Made by a program: the position numbers and the translations under genes
DNA from: Bacillus sp. EB106-08-02-XG196
GTDB lineage: Bacteria; Bacillota; Bacilli; Bacillales; Cytobacillaceae
Assembly: GCF_013396335.1 (NCBI RefSeq)
Contig: NZ_JABWSY010000007.1
Coordinates: forward strand, 124,001 to 188,000
DNA: 64,000 bases
Direction: 5' to 3'
Shown here: piece by piece, positions 52,300 to 62,200 of the stretch
Numbering within the stretch: the first letter of the stretch is position 1
Layout: every line of letters starts with the position of its first letter
Notes under the pieces: model-generated
What the model was told of the DNA's origin: nothing
The model's database searches: none
What the model saw: only the letters and a program-made list of their open reading frames with translations

Positions 52300-53203
52300 T
52301 GGAATCACTCCCGGTTAACTCGAGGAACAAATCTTCCAATACAGGCATTTTACGATTCATTTCAGTCACAGATACACCTGCTTCAACAAGCATCTTATTC
52401 CACTCTGCTGTTTTAATCTCATCATATTCCGTCGAAATGGAACCATCTTCTCTTTCTTCAATGGTTGTCACGGAATGTAAAACCTTCTTCCCCTCCTCTG
52501 CGGGATGGAAACGCCATACAACTCTTTCTCTATTTGATAACAAATTATGAACAGAATCCGTTTTAATCACGGAACCTCTAGAAATAATCGCCACTCGGTC
52601 GCACAGTAGTTGAATTTCACTTAATAGATGGCTGGATACAAGAACACTCAGTCCCTCCTCTTCGGCAAGGAACCGAATAAACTCCCTCATTTCTCTGATT
52701 CCAGCAGGATCCAGCCCATTCGTAGGTTCATCAAGAATTAATACCTTGGGTCTTCCTAATAGCGCCTGTGCAATCCCCAGTCTTTGTCTCATTCCAAGTG
52801 AATAGGTTTTTACTCTATCATGAATTCGATCTTTTAGACCGACGAGCTTCGTTACTTCGTTGATTCGCTCTTTGCCAATCCCATCAAGCATATTCGCAAA
52901 ATGCAGCAGATTATCATAACCAGACAAATATGGATACAATTCAGGATTTTCAACAATACAGCCGAGATGTTTCATTGCTTCCTCGAAGTTTTCTTCAATG
53001 TTATAGCCGCCAATCTGAATGCTTCCTGAAGTAGGTTTGATTAATCCTACTAACATCCGGATGGTCGTCGTTTTACCGGCACCATTTGGACCTAAGAATC
53101 CAAATACCTCCCCTTCTTTTAAATCAAAGCTAATCCCTTTAATGATTTCTTTTTTACCGATTATTTTTTTCAAATTATGTACAGATAAAGTTATTTTCTC
53201 CAT
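52292..53203 (-). CDS. ABC transporter ATP-binding protein (BcrA/CcmA-type)
   Basis: A 303-residue ATPase with Walker A GPNGAGKT, signature YSLGMRQRLGIAQ, Walker B ILDEPTNGLDPAG, and a C-terminal domain after 230 typical of drug or bacitracin-type exporters. It pairs with the overlapping ABC-2 permease. AAGGAGTACGTCGAAA precedes the ATG. The SGNH hydrolase gene lies 14 bases upstream, so three genes form one unit. Confidence 0.9.
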   Translation of the reverse strand: MEKITLSVHNLKKIIGKKEIIKGISFDLKEGEVFGFLGPNGAGKTTTIRMLVGLIKPTSGSIQIGGYNIEENFEEAMKHLGCIVENPELYPYLSGYDNLLHFANMLDGIGKERINEVTKLVGLKDRIHDRVKTYSLGMRQRLGIAQALLGRPKVLILDEPTNGLDPAGIREMREFIRFLAEEEGLSVLVSSHLLSEIQLLCDRVAIISRGSVIKTDSVHNLLSNRERVVWRFHPAEEGKKVLHSVTTIEEREDGSISTEYDEIKTAEWNKMLVEAGVSVTEMNRKMPVLEDLFLELTGSDSIE

Positions 53204-53217
53204 TTTCGACGTACTCC

Positions 53218-53994
53218 TTACCAGGTAAGCAATGAAGCCACTCGTTCAGCTATTAAACGGTACCCTTTTGTATTTGGATGAAACTTGTCAGTATATAGAT
53301 AATCATTAACTTTTAACTCAAACAGATCAAATGTTGGTATAAATACAATCTTTGGGAAATTGGCACTTAATTCAGCACTCTGATAATTCCAATGACGAAC
53401 TACATTTGACATCTCTTTTCCCTCTTCTAAGTCAATAAATGGGTTATATAGGCCAATGAAAAAAACATTTGCATTTGGATTACTGGTCCGAATCTGCTGA
53501 AAAGTAAAATTCATGTTTTCAAGGAACTTCTTCTCAATTTCATTAATGTCTTCCGGATTAAATTCGAATAAACCTTGTCCACCCCTGAACAAATCATTGC
53601 CGCCCATTGTCACTAAAACCATATCTGCTGATTGAATTTGCCGCTTAACTTCCGTTTGCTGAATTTGCTGCTTTAGCTGGTCAGAAACTTGTCCGCTAAC
53701 GCCTAGATTCGTCAGCCGCACTTCCTGCTTTGTTTTTTCCTTTATTTCGTCCATAAGGACCCCAACATAGCCTTTTCCGGTTTCATCACCTGTTCCTCTT
53801 GTTAAGGAATCACCTATGGCAACAATATGCATTTCTTCTTTTTTGTCTGCTTTTTTTTCAATAACGGTTTTCTCTGGGATTTTATCGGGCTTGCCTGCAT
53901 AATATTCGGCTACTGCCCATCCAAGTCCAACCAGCCAGAGGAGACAAAAAAATACTGATACCATGGTTACCAACCTTATGACATTCTTATTCAA
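53218..53994 (-). CDS. membrane-anchored SGNH/GDSL hydrolase (YpmR-like)
   Basis: A 258-residue protein with an N-terminal hydrophobic anchor (about 8-30), block I AIGDSLTRGTGDE with the nucleophile Ser, block III GGNDLF, and block V DKFHPNTKGY with Asp and His. It is an extracytoplasmic esterase or lipase. It starts from a TTG with AAAGGATG ahead. Upstream of and co-directional with an ABC exporter; a lipid-like substrate is possible. Confidence 0.87.
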   Translation of the reverse strand: MNKNVIRLVTMVSVFFCLLWLVGLGWAVAEYYAGKPDKIPEKTVIEKKADKKEEMHIVAIGDSLTRGTGDETGKGYVGVLMDEIKEKTKQEVRLTNLGVSGQVSDQLKQQIQQTEVKRQIQSADMVLVTMGGNDLFRGGQGLFEFNPEDINEIEKKFLENMNFTFQQIRTSNPNANVFFIGLYNPFIDLEEGKEMSNVVRHWNYQSAELSANFPKIVFIPTFDLFELKVNDYLYTDKFHPNTKGYRLIAERVASLLTW

Positions 53995-54069
53995 AAAGCT
54001 TCATCCTTTCTGAGGATTTCTACCTTTTATTTAATCACAATTATTGGATGAATCAAACTTTCACCCCAG

Positions 54070-54104
54070 AAAAAAACCGATTTCCTAAACGGAAACCGGT
54101 TCTT
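54070..54104 (-). terminator. terminator of hmp
   Basis: ACCGGTTTCC / GGAAATCGGT on the minus strand with a five-base loop, followed by TTTTTT. Confidence 0.85.
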
Positions 54105-55326
54105 TCTTCACACTTTCTTCTAAACTATCTTTTGGTCCGAAAAATTCAAAGTGAATTCTTTCATCATTTACCCCTACATTCTTTAAAGAAGTATTAATAG
54201 ATTTCATAAATGGCAGTGGACCACAGAAATAGAAGTCTGCATCTAAACTTAATACATTTTTTACAAGCCACTCTTGTGTCACATATCCTTCAACATCAAA
54301 GGCATTGCTCTCACGATCTTCTTCAGTGGGTGAATCATAAAAGAAGAATGAATTTACATTGTCCTTTGAAGCTAGTGCTTCTACTTCTTCTCTTAGTGCA
54401 TGGACATTTCCGTTTGCCGCTGCATGAATGAAAGTTACCTTTCTTTGAGGCTGCACTTCTACTACTGTTTTTAACATACTTAACATTGGAGTTAATCCTA
54501 CACCGCCGCTTAATAGTACTACAGGTGTATTTTTTTCAACATCAAGGACAAAGTCTCCCGCTGGAGCACTTACATTTAGGATTTCGCCTTCTGTTATACC
54601 GTCATGTAAGTAATTTGATACCATTCCATCAGGGTTCGCTGTTCCTGCTTCACGTTTTACGCTGATGCGGTAATAATCTTTACCTGGAGCATCAGACAAG
54701 CTATATTGGCGGATATGTGTAAACTCCTCACCATCGATTTCAAGTTTAATGCTAATATATTGACCTGGTAGGAATTGAGCAATTTTCTTGTTATCCACTG
54801 GTTTTAAATAGAACGATGTAATAACGTCACTTTCTTTTACTTTACGATCAACTACAAAACTGCGGAAACCGTCCCATCCACCTTGTTGTTTTTCAGCTTC
54901 TTCATACATTTCAGCCTCAACACTGATAAAGGCATCTGCAATTACCCCATATGCCTCTCCCCAGGCATTGATAATCTCATCTGTAGCAGCATCACCCAGT
55001 ACATCTTTAATCGCTAATAATAGATGTTTGCCGACAATCGGATAATGCTCAGGTTTAATTCCGAGACTTCTATGTTTATGGGCAATTTGTTTAACAACAG
55101 GGAGGATTGCTTCAAGGTTATCAATATATTGTGCCGCCGCATAGACTGTCCCCGCAAGCGCTCTTTGTTGTCTTCCCTGTTTTTGGTTTGCATGGTTAAA
55201 GATATTTAATAGTTCAGGATGATTCCCAAACATCATTTGATAAAATCGTGTTGTAATCGCTTCTCCGTGTTTTTCTAAAACAGGTACGGTTGATTTAATG
55301 ATTCCGATTGTTTTTTGATTTAACAA
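54085..55326 (-). CDS. hmp: flavohemoprotein (nitric oxide dioxygenase)
   Basis: A 413-residue protein with an N-terminal globin domain (about 1-140; the proximal His lies in IAHKHRSLGIKPEHYPIVG), then FAD-binding (RQYSLSD) and NAD-binding (LLSGGVGLTPMLSML, FYFCGPLPFMKSI) domains. It converts NO to nitrate. The TTG at 55326 with AAGGAG seven bases ahead is preferred over an upstream GTG that overlaps the site, and gives the usual LNQKTI N-terminus. A Fnr/CRP-like palindrome lies 68 bases upstream. Confidence 0.95.
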   Translation of the reverse strand: MLNQKTIGIIKSTVPVLEKHGEAITTRFYQMMFGNHPELLNIFNHANQKQGRQQRALAGTVYAAAQYIDNLEAILPVVKQIAHKHRSLGIKPEHYPIVGKHLLLAIKDVLGDAATDEIINAWGEAYGVIADAFISVEAEMYEEAEKQQGGWDGFRSFVVDRKVKESDVITSFYLKPVDNKKIAQFLPGQYISIKLEIDGEEFTHIRQYSLSDAPGKDYYRISVKREAGTANPDGMVSNYLHDGITEGEILNVSAPAGDFVLDVEKNTPVVLLSGGVGLTPMLSMLKTVVEVQPQRKVTFIHAAANGNVHALREEVEALASKDNVNSFFFYDSPTEEDRESNAFDVEGYVTQEWLVKNVLSLDADFYFCGPLPFMKSINTSLKNVGVNDERIHFEFFGPKDSLEESVKKEPVSV

Positions 55327-55393
55327 AACGAACACTCCTTATGTGGTTATTACTATTTATATAGTGATTATATGAGTTATCACACAAAGAGTA

Positions 55394-55409
55394 AGTGATG
55401 TAAATCACA
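55394..55409. promoter_or_regulatory. Fnr/CRP-like palindrome upstream of hmp
   Basis: On the minus strand TGTGA-TTTACA-TCACT matches TGTGA-N6-TCACA with one mismatch. Confidence 0.6.
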
Positions 55410-55459
55410 CTCTATTATATTCGAATACTTTGTCCTAGAACTAAAGTACCTTTTTAGCC

Positions 55460-55549
55460 TTACAGAATTCCCTTCGTTTTTGCTTCTGCCAGCCATTCAG
55501 GAAACTCATTTAGCAGATTGTTATATAATTCTTCATAACCTCTTACTAA
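55460..55549 (-). pseudogene. short open remnant, probable C-terminal gene fragment
   Basis: Between hmp and the GNAT gene the minus strand reads VRGYEELYNNLLNEFPEWL then AEAKTKGIL and stops; no start codon or ribosome binding site precedes it, only an in-frame stop at 55550. The acidic, protein-like composition suggests a decayed gene end. Family unknown. Confidence 0.4.
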
Positions 55550-55566
55550 TTAATAACTTTCTTTAA

Positions 55567-56127
55567 TTATCTTGTTTTTGCAAAAACACAGGTATCTCTT
55601 GGTTTCTTTGTCCCTACTGTCAGACTATCATTTTTTAATATTCCCTCTAATGTAAATCCTAGTTTCTCAGGGATGGCTCTGCTTCTTGTATTTGTAGAAT
55701 CACATCGTATTTCAACACGTTTTGCATGTAGTTCTGTAAAAGCAAAACTCGTGATGGCCTCAGCTGCCTCGGTAATATAACCCTTTCCAGAATGACGGGT
55801 ATCAATCCAGTAGCCAATTTCAAATTTAGGTATATCCCAGTTTATTCGATGCAAACCTGATGAACCAATAAATTCACCAGTTACTTTATCTAGAAGATGT
55901 AATCTTAAATCTTCACGGGTAATAAACTTTGCAAAACTATCACGTATATTGGCTTCTACATCCTGCTCAGTTTGATTCATATGAGCCCATGGCATCCATG
56001 GCTTTAGTTCATTGAGTGATGCTTGTATGGCTTCGTATACCGCTTTACCATCACCTGGTAAGGGTTTTCGGATCAATAATCTATCGGCAGTAAACTCTTC
56101 TGGAAACTCTCTTAAAATTGGTTTCAC
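55567..56127 (-). CDS. RimJ/RimL-type GNAT acetyltransferase
   Basis: A 186-residue GNAT with GEFIGSSGLHRI, FEIGYWIDTRHSGKGYITEA (acetyl-CoA pocket) and a C-terminal IPEKLGFTLEG. Such proteins acetylate ribosomal proteins or small molecules. The GTG at 56127 follows GGGGGAGACATA; longer frame starts lack a site. It is 94 bases after proS. Confidence 0.88.
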   Translation of the reverse strand: MKPILREFPEEFTADRLLIRKPLPGDGKAVYEAIQASLNELKPWMPWAHMNQTEQDVEANIRDSFAKFITREDLRLHLLDKVTGEFIGSSGLHRINWDIPKFEIGYWIDTRHSGKGYITEAAEAITSFAFTELHAKRVEIRCDSTNTRSRAIPEKLGFTLEGILKNDSLTVGTKKPRDTCVFAKTR

Positions 56128-56183
56128 TATGTCTCCCCCTTTAAAACTTTGGATCTTCATGAACTCTTACTAAGGATTTTTAA

Positions 56184-56214
56184 TAAAAGACCCTTCCAAA
56201 AGGAAGAGTCTAAA
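56184..56214 (-). terminator. terminator of proS
   Basis: AGACTCTTCC-TTTT-GGAAGGGTCT on the minus strand followed by TTTATT. Confidence 0.8.
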
Positions 56215-56221
56215 ATTCATA

Positions 56222-57652
56222 TTAGTATGCTTTTGCCCAGTAAACCATTTTGTCAGCTTCTTTACCACAGCACACACATGTAGTAGAAACTTGTTCCTGT
56301 TCAAATGGAATACATCTAGAAGTGGCCGTCGTTTCTTCTTTGATTTTCTCCTCACATACGAGTTCACCACACCACATCGCTTTAATGAAGCCTGGTTTCG
56401 CTTCTAGCTTTTCCTTTAATTCAGGAAGCGTCACCGCCACAGATGTTCTTTCTTCACGGTGGTTCAAAGCTTTATTATATAAATTGGATTGGATATCATC
56501 GAGTAATTCTGCAAGCTTGGTTTCAAGTTCAGACAATGGAACAATTACTTTTTCCAATGTATCTCGTCTTACTAATACAACCTGCTTGTTTTCAATGTCT
56601 TTTGGTCCGACTTCCAAACGAACTGGAATCCCCTTCATTTCGTACTCATTGAATTTCCAGCCTGGCTTTTTATCGCTGGCGTCGATATTAACACGTGCTA
56701 CTTTAGAAAGGGAATCCTTCAATTCATAAGCGAAATCAAGAACTCCTTCTTTATGCTGTGCGATTGGAACAATCATAACCTGAGTTGGCGCCGCTTTTGG
56801 AGGAATAACTAAACCGCGGTCGTCTCCATGAACCATAATTAACGCCCCAATGATTCTTGTTGTAAAGCCCCATGAGGTTTGGTGTACATACTGAAGCTTT
56901 CCTTCTTTATCGGTATATTGAATATTAAATGCTTCCGCAAAACCAGTTCCAAAGTGGTGAGACGTTCCGGATTGAAGTGCTTTACCATCATGCATTAAAC
57001 TTTCAATGGTAAAAGTAGCCTTCGCTCCTGCAAATTTTTCTTTTTCCGTCTTCTGACCTTTTACTACTGGAATTGCAAGAATCTCTTCACAAATCGCTGC
57101 ATATACATTCAGCATTTTGATGGTTTCTTCCATGGCGTCTTCATCGGTCGCATGTGCAGTATGACCTTCCTGCCATAAAAACTCTAATGTTCGTAAGAAA
57201 GGACGAGTCGTTTTTTCCCAGCGGACGACGTTTGCCCATTGATTATATAATTTTGGTAAATCTCTGTGAGAATGAATAATTTTACTATAATGCTCGCAAA
57301 AAAGAACCTCCGATGTTGGACGGACAACTAAACGCTCAGCCAATTCTTCAGAACCGCCATGTGTAACCCAAGCTACTTCAGGCGCAAATCCTTCCACATG
57401 ATCCTTTTCCTTTTGCAATAAGCTTTCAGGAATAAACAGTGGCATATAGACATTTTCATGACCTGTTTCTTTGATTCGACGGTCTAATTCATTTTTTATA
57501 TTATCCCAAAGGGCATACCCATAAGGACGGATAATCATTGATCCGCGAACACTTGAATAATCAATTAAGTCTGCTTTTGTTACTACATCGGTATACCATT
57601 GGGCGAAATCCTCGTCCATGCTGGTAACATCTTTTACAAATTCCTTTGCCAT
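56222..57652 (-). CDS. proS: prolyl-tRNA synthetase, short (ProS type 3/eukaryote-like) form
   Basis: A 476-residue class II synthetase with motif 1 around IKNELDRRI, motif 2 [14 protein letters not shown] and motif 3 near RGLVIPP, an anticodon-binding domain, and a C-terminal zinc-like cysteine domain (CGELVC then [18 protein letters not shown]). It lacks the editing insertion of the long bacterial ProS; some Bacilli carry both. GAGGTGTCAAA precedes the ATG. It is controlled by the proline T-box upstream. Confidence 0.94.
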   Translation of the reverse strand: MAKEFVKDVTSMDEDFAQWYTDVVTKADLIDYSSVRGSMIIRPYGYALWDNIKNELDRRIKETGHENVYMPLFIPESLLQKEKDHVEGFAPEVAWVTHGGSEELAERLVVRPTSEVLFCEHYSKIIHSHRDLPKLYNQWANVVRWEKTTRPFLRTLEFLWQEGHTAHATDEDAMEETIKMLNVYAAICEEILAIPVVKGQKTEKEKFAGAKATFTIESLMHDGKALQSGTSHHFGTGFAEAFNIQYTDKEGKLQYVHQTSWGFTTRIIGALIMVHGDDRGLVIPPKAAPTQVMIVPIAQHKEGVLDFAYELKDSLSKVARVNIDASDKKPGWKFNEYEMKGIPVRLEVGPKDIENKQVVLVRRDTLEKVIVPLSELETKLAELLDDIQSNLYNKALNHREERTSVAVTLPELKEKLEAKPGFIKAMWCGELVCEEKIKEETTATSRCIPFEQEQVSTTCVCCGKEADKMVYWAKAY

Positions 57653-57673
57653 TTTGACACCTCATTATTTTTT

Positions 57674-57711
57674 TGAATATAAAAAGGCCTTGGCCCCAAA
57701 AAGGGACCAAG
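57674..57711 (-). terminator. T-box terminator before proS
   Basis: CTTGGTCCC / GGGGCCAAG on the minus strand around a five-base loop, followed by CCTTTTTATATT. Confidence 0.85.
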
Positions 57712-57712
57712 A

Positions 57713-57905
57713 CCTGGCGATACCACCCTAAATTCATAAAGCAAATGCTTTATACTCTCGACATGATAACGGATTTTATCCGCATGTATCTTCAAAAAGA
57801 ATCCGATACAGAACTCCGAGGCAGGTTCAAATGTCTGTCTTAAGAAACCTTCCACCAATGGTTTCCTCTCTTTGTAAGACCATCTACATTTTACTAACCC
57901 TCATC
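57713..57905 (-). promoter_or_regulatory. T-box leader, proline specifier
   Basis: On the minus strand a stem I region carries GAACCTGCCTCGGAG, where CCU in the specifier position (57825-57823) codes for proline. It is followed by AGGGTGGTATCGCC (57729-57716), the T-box that pairs with the uncharged tRNA end, and then a terminator. The UGGU bases fit a tRNA ending ACCA. The canonical ACCGC reads ATCGC here. Confidence 0.9.
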
Positions 57906-58054
57906 ACAGTTTCAAATAGTATTTTTCAAAAATTATATATTTCAGATTCAAAAATGTCAAATATTATTATGGAAGATTATTCTGACATCCATTTCTCCAT
58001 ATCTTTATTCTTACCCACTATTTGGGTTACAATTATGTAAATGAGGTGATTTCC

Positions 58055-58189
58055 TTGAAAAATGAAGATAAGAATGAGATAGAACAGGAAGAAGAAGAAA
58101 AGCAATACTTACTTGAGCTCATGAAAATGCAAAATGAAGCCTTAAAAAGAATTTACAAAAACACATTAGATCATGAAAAGAAAGAATAA
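58055..58189 (+). CDS. small acidic/charged hypothetical protein
   Basis: A 44-residue frame starting at a TTG with a strong GAGGTGAT five bases upstream. The sequence NEIEQEEEEKQYLLELMK followed by MQNEALKRIYKN is a single charged helix. A terminator lies 14 bases downstream. Function unknown. Confidence 0.68.
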   Translation: MKNEDKNEIEQEEEEKQYLLELMKMQNEALKRIYKNTLDHEKKE

Positions 58190-58202
58190 TCCACTATTTA
58201 AC

Positions 58203-58228
58203 CGGACGTTACTGACGTCTTTTTTATT
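58203..58228 (+). terminator. terminator after the 44-residue gene
   Basis: GACGT-TACTG-ACGTC followed by TTTTTTATTTT. Confidence 0.75.
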
Positions 58229-58330
58229 TTCCTCTAAGTTTCATTAAACGTTCATAAAAGCCTCTAAAAATACAATCCATTACATTTATAATGTACATAT
58301 GTTGTTTATTAACTTTAGGGAGTTTTTTAA

Positions 58331-59215
58331 ATGTATATGTTGTCGATATTCACAATAGTGATTATGAGTTTAATGACAGGGTCTTCTATTTTCCTTTTAC
58401 ATCGGAACAAAAATAAACTAGCTAACTTATCTGGACTGGTAATCGTAATGGTACTAACCCTGATGAGTGGTCTATTAGCTGGGTATATTAGCGGAATTCT
58501 ATCAGGAGAATTATTTTTCCCTGTTGGATTGGGTACGTTAATAGGTTTTATTCTTGGCTTTATCGCTGGTCAACCGATAGGAATCCTTGCCATTTTAACG
58601 GGGTCAGCAACTGGGGTCGTGAGTGGAATAATGGGTGCTCTTTTGGGAGCAATTCTTCAGTTCGATAATCCTACTATCATATTAGGTATTTTATTAGGTG
58701 TGTATGCAATCATTCTTGGTCTTGTCCTATTATTTATCATCGTAGACTCTAATGGAAAACTTACACTTGATACAAAAGGAATTTCACCATTTAATATCTT
58801 ATCAGGCGGGTTAGTACTCATTGCCTTATTCTTGTTTTTGTATAGTAGTGATTTGGTTAAGATTCCTGGTGAGAGCGAAGCAGCACAAACACAAGAGAAT
58901 ACTACAACTACCACACCAAAACAGACAGAACTAGATATTACGAAGGAAACCAATCCAAAAATTGAAATGATGGTTACACCAACTGGCTACACTCCAAATG
59001 TTATTAAAGTAAAAAAAGGCGTGCCTGTAGAATTAAATATAACAAATCCTGGTGATAATAGCTGCTTCTCTACCTTCATGATGCCTGATTTTGATTTAAA
59101 TAATGTTAACCTAAAGGCAGGTACAACAAAGTTAACCTTTACACCTGACAAAGAGGGTGAATACACCTTTAACTGTGGAATGAATATGTTTAAAGGAACC
59201 GTTATTGTTGAATAA
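58331..59215 (+). CDS. membrane protein with C-terminal cupredoxin-like domain
   Basis: At 294 residues, this has about five or six Gly-rich membrane helices (residues 1-180; LLAGYISGILSG, ILGFIAGQPIGILAIL), a Thr-rich linker, and a C-terminal cupredoxin-like domain (residues about 210-294). Its ligands look like Cys in SCFSTFMMP and Cys/Met in FNCGMNMFKG. This fits copper binding outside the membrane. AGGGAG precedes the ATG. Copper sensing, storage or tolerance is inferred, not shown. Confidence 0.75.
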   Translation: MYMLSIFTIVIMSLMTGSSIFLLHRNKNKLANLSGLVIVMVLTLMSGLLAGYISGILSGELFFPVGLGTLIGFILGFIAGQPIGILAILTGSATGVVSGIMGALLGAILQFDNPTIILGILLGVYAIILGLVLLFIIVDSNGKLTLDTKGISPFNILSGGLVLIALFLFLYSSDLVKIPGESEAAQTQENTTTTTPKQTELDITKETNPKIEMMVTPTGYTPNVIKVKKGVPVELNITNPGDNSCFSTFMMPDFDLNNVNLKAGTTKLTFTPDKEGEYTFNCGMNMFKGTVIVE

Positions 59216-59218
59216 CCT

Positions 59219-59258
59219 TTAAAAGCAGCTCGCTGAAAACCTTCAGCGAGCTGCTTTT
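59219..59258. terminator. bidirectional terminator
   Basis: AAGCAGCTCGCTGAA / TTCAGCGAGCTGCTT with T runs on the right and A runs on the left, between convergent genes. Confidence 0.9.
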
Positions 59259-62200
59259 TTACATATGTGTTGAATGATGTTCTACAACATTATCGTTATT
59301 TTTTCTAAACGGCCACCAGTTTGCTGCCCCAAATGTTTTTACCATGACTGGAACAAACAATGGTAAGATCACGAGTGCATAAAGTGAGAGTCCTATTAGG
59401 AGGATAGCCGCAATTTGGAGCAAGGATAAAACACCTGCCGGCATCATCGCAGCGAATGTACCTCCTAAAATGATGGCTGCAGAGATAATAACGGTTCCCA
59501 TCTTTTTCATAGCGATAAGGATTGCTTGTTCTACTGGCATATGTTTAAATTCGTTAAATCGGTCCATTAAGAAAATACTATAATCAATGCCGAGCGCTAT
59601 TAAGATAACAAATGCAAAAAATGGAACAGCCCAGCTAATGCCTGAATAACCCAGCCAATTAACAAAGATGACCTCTGCTAATGCCATAGAAGTATAGTAG
59701 GTTAATATTAATGACCCTATCAAATATAGCGGCATAATGATGGAACGGAATAGAATGATTAGAATAAACGTAATCCCTATTAGCATCAGCACCACTGTCC
59801 GTGAGTAATCCGCTTGTGAAATATTATCAAGGTCATGGTGCATACTTGATACCCCACCCACTGCTACTTCTGCGTTTTCAAGCTTCGTATCCTTTACCAC
59901 CCGTTCCACAGTTGCCTTAATTTCCGGAACTGTGTTTAGGGCTTCGTTAGAGTACGGATTTATACTAAATACTACGTCAATCGTCATTACCTTGTGATCC
60001 TTTGACATATAGGTATCTAAAACTTGTTCGAAGTCTTTGCTGTTTAGGACCTCTTGTGGGATATAAAAACCATTTTTCTCTTGGCTGCCCACTCCAGCTA
60101 GATACTCTTCAGCAGACTCCAAACCATCAGATACTTGATTTAATCCCTCAGCACTTTGCGTCAATCCATCTGTCAACTGGGTAATTTGACCACCTAAGTC
60201 TTGAAAACCTGTCAAAATCTGCTGCTGACCATTATTAACACCACTTAAACCATTTGAAAATTGAGGAAGTCCATCCACAATTTGACCTTGGCCATTTCCC
60301 ATTGTGTAAAGTCCTGATTCAATTTCTGTTAAACCTTTTAAAAGGTCTTCCATTCCTTTTACGAGAGCTTCCTGACCCGCAATAGCTTCTGAGAATTTAC
60401 CATTAGCAAAACTAATACCATCCTGTGCACCTTTTAACCCAGCATTTAACTGATTCAATGTTCCCGCTAATTCTGCTGTTGCTGCCTGAGAACCTTGAAT
60501 GGTCATTTTAATAGCTTTATAGTTAGCATTTTCCTCAATACCACTATATTGACTTTCTAAATTAGTAAAATATTGATTTGTTGCCGCTAAGGTATCGTGT
60601 AATCCACTAACCCCCTTTGCTACTTGTTCGTAGTTTCCGGCAAGAGCCTTAATGCCGCCCTCTGCTTGTTTGTAACCTTCAAGCAATTGTTTGCTGCCTG
60701 CTAATACCTTGGCAGACTCAGATTTAACAACTGTTAAGCCTTCTTTTATTTGAGTAGTACCGGTTGCACCTTGTTTTAAACCTTCTTCAATTTTAGCAAG
60801 GTTCTCTTGAATACTTCCCATACTAGACTGTAACTGGTTCGTACCATTAATTAATTGGCTAATTCCATCTACAGCTTCTTCCATTTTAGGCTGGTTGGCT
60901 TCAAGCTGGTCTCCTGCCTCGGCAAGACCACTGCTAATCTTCTGAATTCCTTCATTCCCTTGGCCAAGTCCATCACCTAGACTTTTTACTTGTTCAGATA
61001 TATATAAATCATCAATGGTTTCTCCTGTTGGACGTGTCACAGAACGTACCGAATCTACATCACTAATTTTATTAAGTTCCTGGCTTATTTTTTCAGTAAT
61101 AGAAATGTATTCTGAAGTATTCATTTCATCATCATTTTTAATGACAATTTGAGTAGGCATTGATTCACCTGGACCGAAGCCATCGGAAATGATATTAAAT
61201 CCTTTGATAGAATTAAATTCATCACCTATCTCTTCTAAAGAGTTAAAAGATAAATCTCCATCGTAGGTAAATAAAGCTGGAATTGAAATAGCTGCCACAA
61301 TGAGTAAGGCAATTAATGGACGTGCTAGAGCAAAACTACCAACAAATCCCCAAAATTTACTTTCCCCATGTTCAAGCTTACCCTTCGATGGCCAGAAAAG
61401 TATCTTTCCTAACACCGCCATAAAAAATGGAACAACAGTAAATAGGGCGAGTAACAATAACGCTACACCAATTGCAACCGCTGCTGCTGATTGATAAAGT
61501 ACAAAGGTTGAAAAACCAATCGAAGCAAATCCAATCATTACGGCTAATCCACTAAAGAAAACCGTCTTCCCGGCATTGCGATAGGTGATGACAATTGCCT
61601 CTATTACATTATCATTTTTAGACATTTCCTCTTTAAAACGACTAAGCAGCAAAATACAATAGTCTGTACCAATCCCAAACAAGACTGCTACCAAGAAGAT
61701 TTGCGTAAAGGTTGATAACGGAAAATTCACTTTATCTACTAAAATACCGACAATCGATTGTGCAGCCAAATAGCTGAATCCTACCGTAACTAATGGAATA
61801 ATTGGAGCAATAGCTGATTTAAACACTAGTAAAAGGACGATTAATATGAACACAACCGTGATACCTTCTGTTTTCTTCAGACCTTCTTGTGAGTTTGTTA
61901 CAAGGTCCTCAGCAATTAACCAGTTCCCCGTATAATAGTATTCTAACTCTACATCTTCAAGTGCATCATATAAGTCTTTCGATATTTCTTTTCCTTCACG
62001 GTTATTTGCTATGACATTTACAGAAACAAGAATGGTTTTACCATCCTCAGATACAAGCTGTTCCTTTAATTCTTCTTGATTAAAATGAGTTAGAATCGAA
62101 GTGATACCAAGTTCTTCCTTATTCTTTTCAAGAATGTTAACTGCTTTTTCTGCTTTAGCAAAGTCTTCTTTCATTAACTTCTTATCACTATGAAAGACTA

